Source: Eubacteriales Family XIII. Incertae Sedis bacterium (GTDB taxonomy: Bacteria > Bacillota > Clostridia > Peptostreptococcales > Anaerovoracaceae). From it: DNA of 6,806 bases. Below, piece after piece: positions 6,285-6,806 of the stretch. The stretch covers positions 1-6,806 of the forward strand of contig JAITNA010000048.1 in NCBI GenBank assembly GCA_031290715.1, given 5' to 3'. Every line of letters begins with the position of its first letter. Within the stretch, counting starts at the first letter, position 1. Under the pieces are notes generated by a model. That model saw only the letters and a program-made list of their open reading frames with translations, was not told where the DNA came from and ran no database searches. The position numbers and the translations under genes were made by a program.

Positions 6285-6389
6285 CAATTCCACAGGAATC
6301 AAGTGGGAAGAAATTGCGGGATGTCGGGTGTTCCGCGGCAGTGGGGATTAACAGGAATTAGAATAAACACCCTGATTCAGATATTTTAA

Positions 6390-6614
6390 CTATTGATTGA
6401 TCCCTAAAACAGATATCACAATTGTCACAATTGTTCCGATGGCGGCAATAAATGCGACCACGGTTTCTCCTGATAAAACAACAGGTATGTTCGGAGATTG
6501 ATCGACAAAAGTAATATCACTAAAAAAAGTTTCTGTTTCAGCATTTTCATCGGCTTTAGCCGCAATCAAAAAGCGGGGAATCTCCCCGCCATTTGGTGGA
6601 CCCGGGGGGTTCAA
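6390..6614 (-). CDS. Hypothetical protein with C-terminal membrane segment, possibly a truncated gene remnant
   Basis: I do not recognise this frame. It ends at a TAG (6392..6390), and the last 25 or so residues form one hydrophobic segment (VVAFIAAIGTIVTIVISVLG). From about 6565 leftwards the codons show a strong purine-N-pyrimidine bias typical of real coding DNA. The first part, rich in Pro and Gly, is encoded by hairpin sequence with terminator character and is probably not coding. No ATG exists in frame. Possible starts are TTG at 6614, TTG at 6569 (a 59-aa product), or GTG at 6461. The GTG has AGGAG 5 nt upstream and would give a 23-aa hydrophobic peptide. The frame is open to a TGA at 6680..6678. 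It may be the 3' end of a gene whose front was replaced, or a very small membrane peptide. Confidence 0.3.
   Translation of the reverse strand: MNPPGPPNGGEIPRFLIAAKADENAETETFFSDITFVDQSPNIPVVLSGETVVAFIAAIGTIVTIVISVLGINQ
6568..6589 (-). terminator. Putative intrinsic terminator, leftward
   Basis: On the minus strand GCGGGGA-GAT-TCCCCGC (6589..6573) forms a perfect 7-bp GC-rich stem with a 3-nt loop and is followed at once by TTTTT (6572..6568). A second small hairpin, CGGC-TAAA-GCCG, follows (6562..6551). No secure leftward gene ends just upstream in the window, so it would terminate a remnant frame or a small RNA coming from the right. Confidence 0.55.
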
Positions 6615-6730
6615 CCAACCCAGACAGAGCCGAAACTCTGTACGTTGAGTAAATTGTAGTCGCGTTGGCGCAAACAGTCAAGCGGTCGCATTGCCTCAAA
6701 AAAAACAACGTCGAAATAGGTATCGTTGCC
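6611..6730 (-). pseudogene. Unassigned 39-codon coding-like frame, probable gene remnant
   Basis: Between stops at 6733..6731 and 6613..6611 the minus strand reads 39 codons with a purine-N-pyrimidine bias and a diverse amino acid mix (...FFEAMRPLDCLRQRDYNLL...). Its front overlaps an imperfect tandem repeat: the same peptide motif recurs upstream as F-N-V-I-F-L before a stop in the same frame (6731-6806). This suggests a coding 3' end with a duplication and frameshift. I cannot assign a family. The stop is followed by GC-rich hairpins, an arrangement seen at tnpB ends of IS200/IS605-type elements, but that is only a resemblance. Confidence 0.25.
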
Positions 6731-6752
6731 TCATAAAAAAATAACGTTGAAA
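6691..6752. repeat. Imperfect tandem repeat with A-tracts
   Basis: TTGCCTC followed by an A-tract and AACGTCGAAA (6691-6716) recurs 35 bp later as TTGCCTC, an A-rich tract and AACGTTGAAA (6726-6752). The second copy is one base longer. The repeats may be operator-like or bent-DNA sites ahead of the right-edge start codon, or a duplicated coding scrap on the minus strand. Confidence 0.6.
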
Positions 6753-6788
6753 ATTTGTACTGAGACCATCAGATCGGAGGTACAAATT
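6752..6788 (+). promoter_or_regulatory. Inverted repeat enclosing a ribosome binding site
   Basis: AATTTGTAC (6752-6760) is perfectly complementary to GTACAAATT (6780-6788). The 19-nt loop ends in the Shine-Dalgarno sequence GGAGG (6776-6780), whose last G is in the stem, and the ATG at 6791 follows 2 nt after the stem. It could be a translational control hairpin or a dyad operator. Confidence 0.4.
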
Positions 6789-6790
6789 GA

Positions 6791-6806
6791 ATGGCGAAAT
6801 TGAGCA
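6791..6806 (+). CDS. Possible start of a rightward gene, cut by the window edge
   Basis: ATG at 6791 reads MAKLS before the window ends. GGAGG (6776-6780) lies 10 nt upstream. A TTG at 6787, 6 nt after GGAGG, is an alternative start in another frame. Five codons cannot identify a product. The ribosome binding site and the gene-free repeat region behind it are the only support. Confidence 0.35.

Larger units (their letters stand above)
6142..6286. mobile_element. Twin-palindrome element, possible miniature mobile element
   Basis: Two 52-bp copies (6151-6202 and 6233-6284) differ at only 3 positions, with an 82-bp period. Each is a long palindrome with arms TGACTCTATTACGCC / GGCGTAATAGAGTCA. 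The outermost arms (6142-6165 and 6263-6286) match each other in 23 of 24 positions, better than each copy's own two arms, so the whole may be one element with terminal inverted repeats. No transposase is encoded and I see no clear target-site duplication. It could equally be a pair of REP-like palindromes. Confidence 0.55.

Noticed and set aside
6326..6372. Inverted repeat GGGTGTT / AACACCC
   Set aside because: It is a short stem with a 33-nt loop, no T-tract and no adjacent gene it could serve.
6600..6625. tRNA or tmRNA 3' end suggested by ...GGGTCCACCA on the minus strand
   Set aside because: No matching 5' acceptor strand is present and the would-be T-loop lacks TTC. The similarity is limited to the CCA-like end.

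Overview
The window carries the 5' half of a division and cell wall (dcw) cluster on the minus strand, followed on its right by about 1 kb of repeat-rich intergenic DNA. Reading leftwards from 5651 the genes are mraZ, rsmH, ftsL, a PASTA-type division transpeptidase (ftsI/spoVD-like), murF and the first 66 codons of mraY, which runs off the left edge. Gene order, the SpoVD/PBP2B-type transpeptidase with a C-terminal PASTA domain, and the high GC content suggest a GC-rich Firmicute. A Negativicutes or Clostridia relative is my best guess, but this is inference and I cannot place it further.

Region 1 to 5651 is compact: genes abut, are separated by a few bases, or overlap (ftsL and ftsI share 32 nt), so they are probably one operon. 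MraZ is the cluster's DNA-binding regulator, and RsmH methylates 16S rRNA. FtsL and the transpeptidase belong to the septal wall synthesis machinery. MurF completes the UDP-MurNAc-pentapeptide, which MraY transfers to undecaprenyl phosphate. murE, usual between ftsI and murF, is absent here. The MurF protein also lacks the two Asn residues normally invariant in the Mur-ligase HNxxN motif.

Region 5652 to 5770 is the mraZ leader and promoter area. It holds 10-bp-phased GTGGA repeats that look like MraZ operator boxes.

Region 5831 to 6060 is a chain of hairpins that abut or nearly abut. It includes an exact 50-bp direct repeat (period 87 bp) and two mutually exclusive hairpins at its right end. 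Region 6142 to 6286 contains two near-identical 52-bp palindromes inside a longer inverted repeat, resembling a miniature mobile element or REP/BIME-type cassette.

Region 6300 to 6806 is more AT-rich. On the minus strand it has coding-like but broken or small frames: a hydrophobic-tailed frame ending at 6390, a 39-codon frame ending at 6611, and an apparent intrinsic terminator at 6568 to 6589. At the far right a Shine-Dalgarno sequence and ATG on the plus strand suggest a gene beginning at 6791, with its ribosome binding site partly within an inverted repeat. The dcw genes are ordinary and secure. The intergenic structures are the least explained part of the window.
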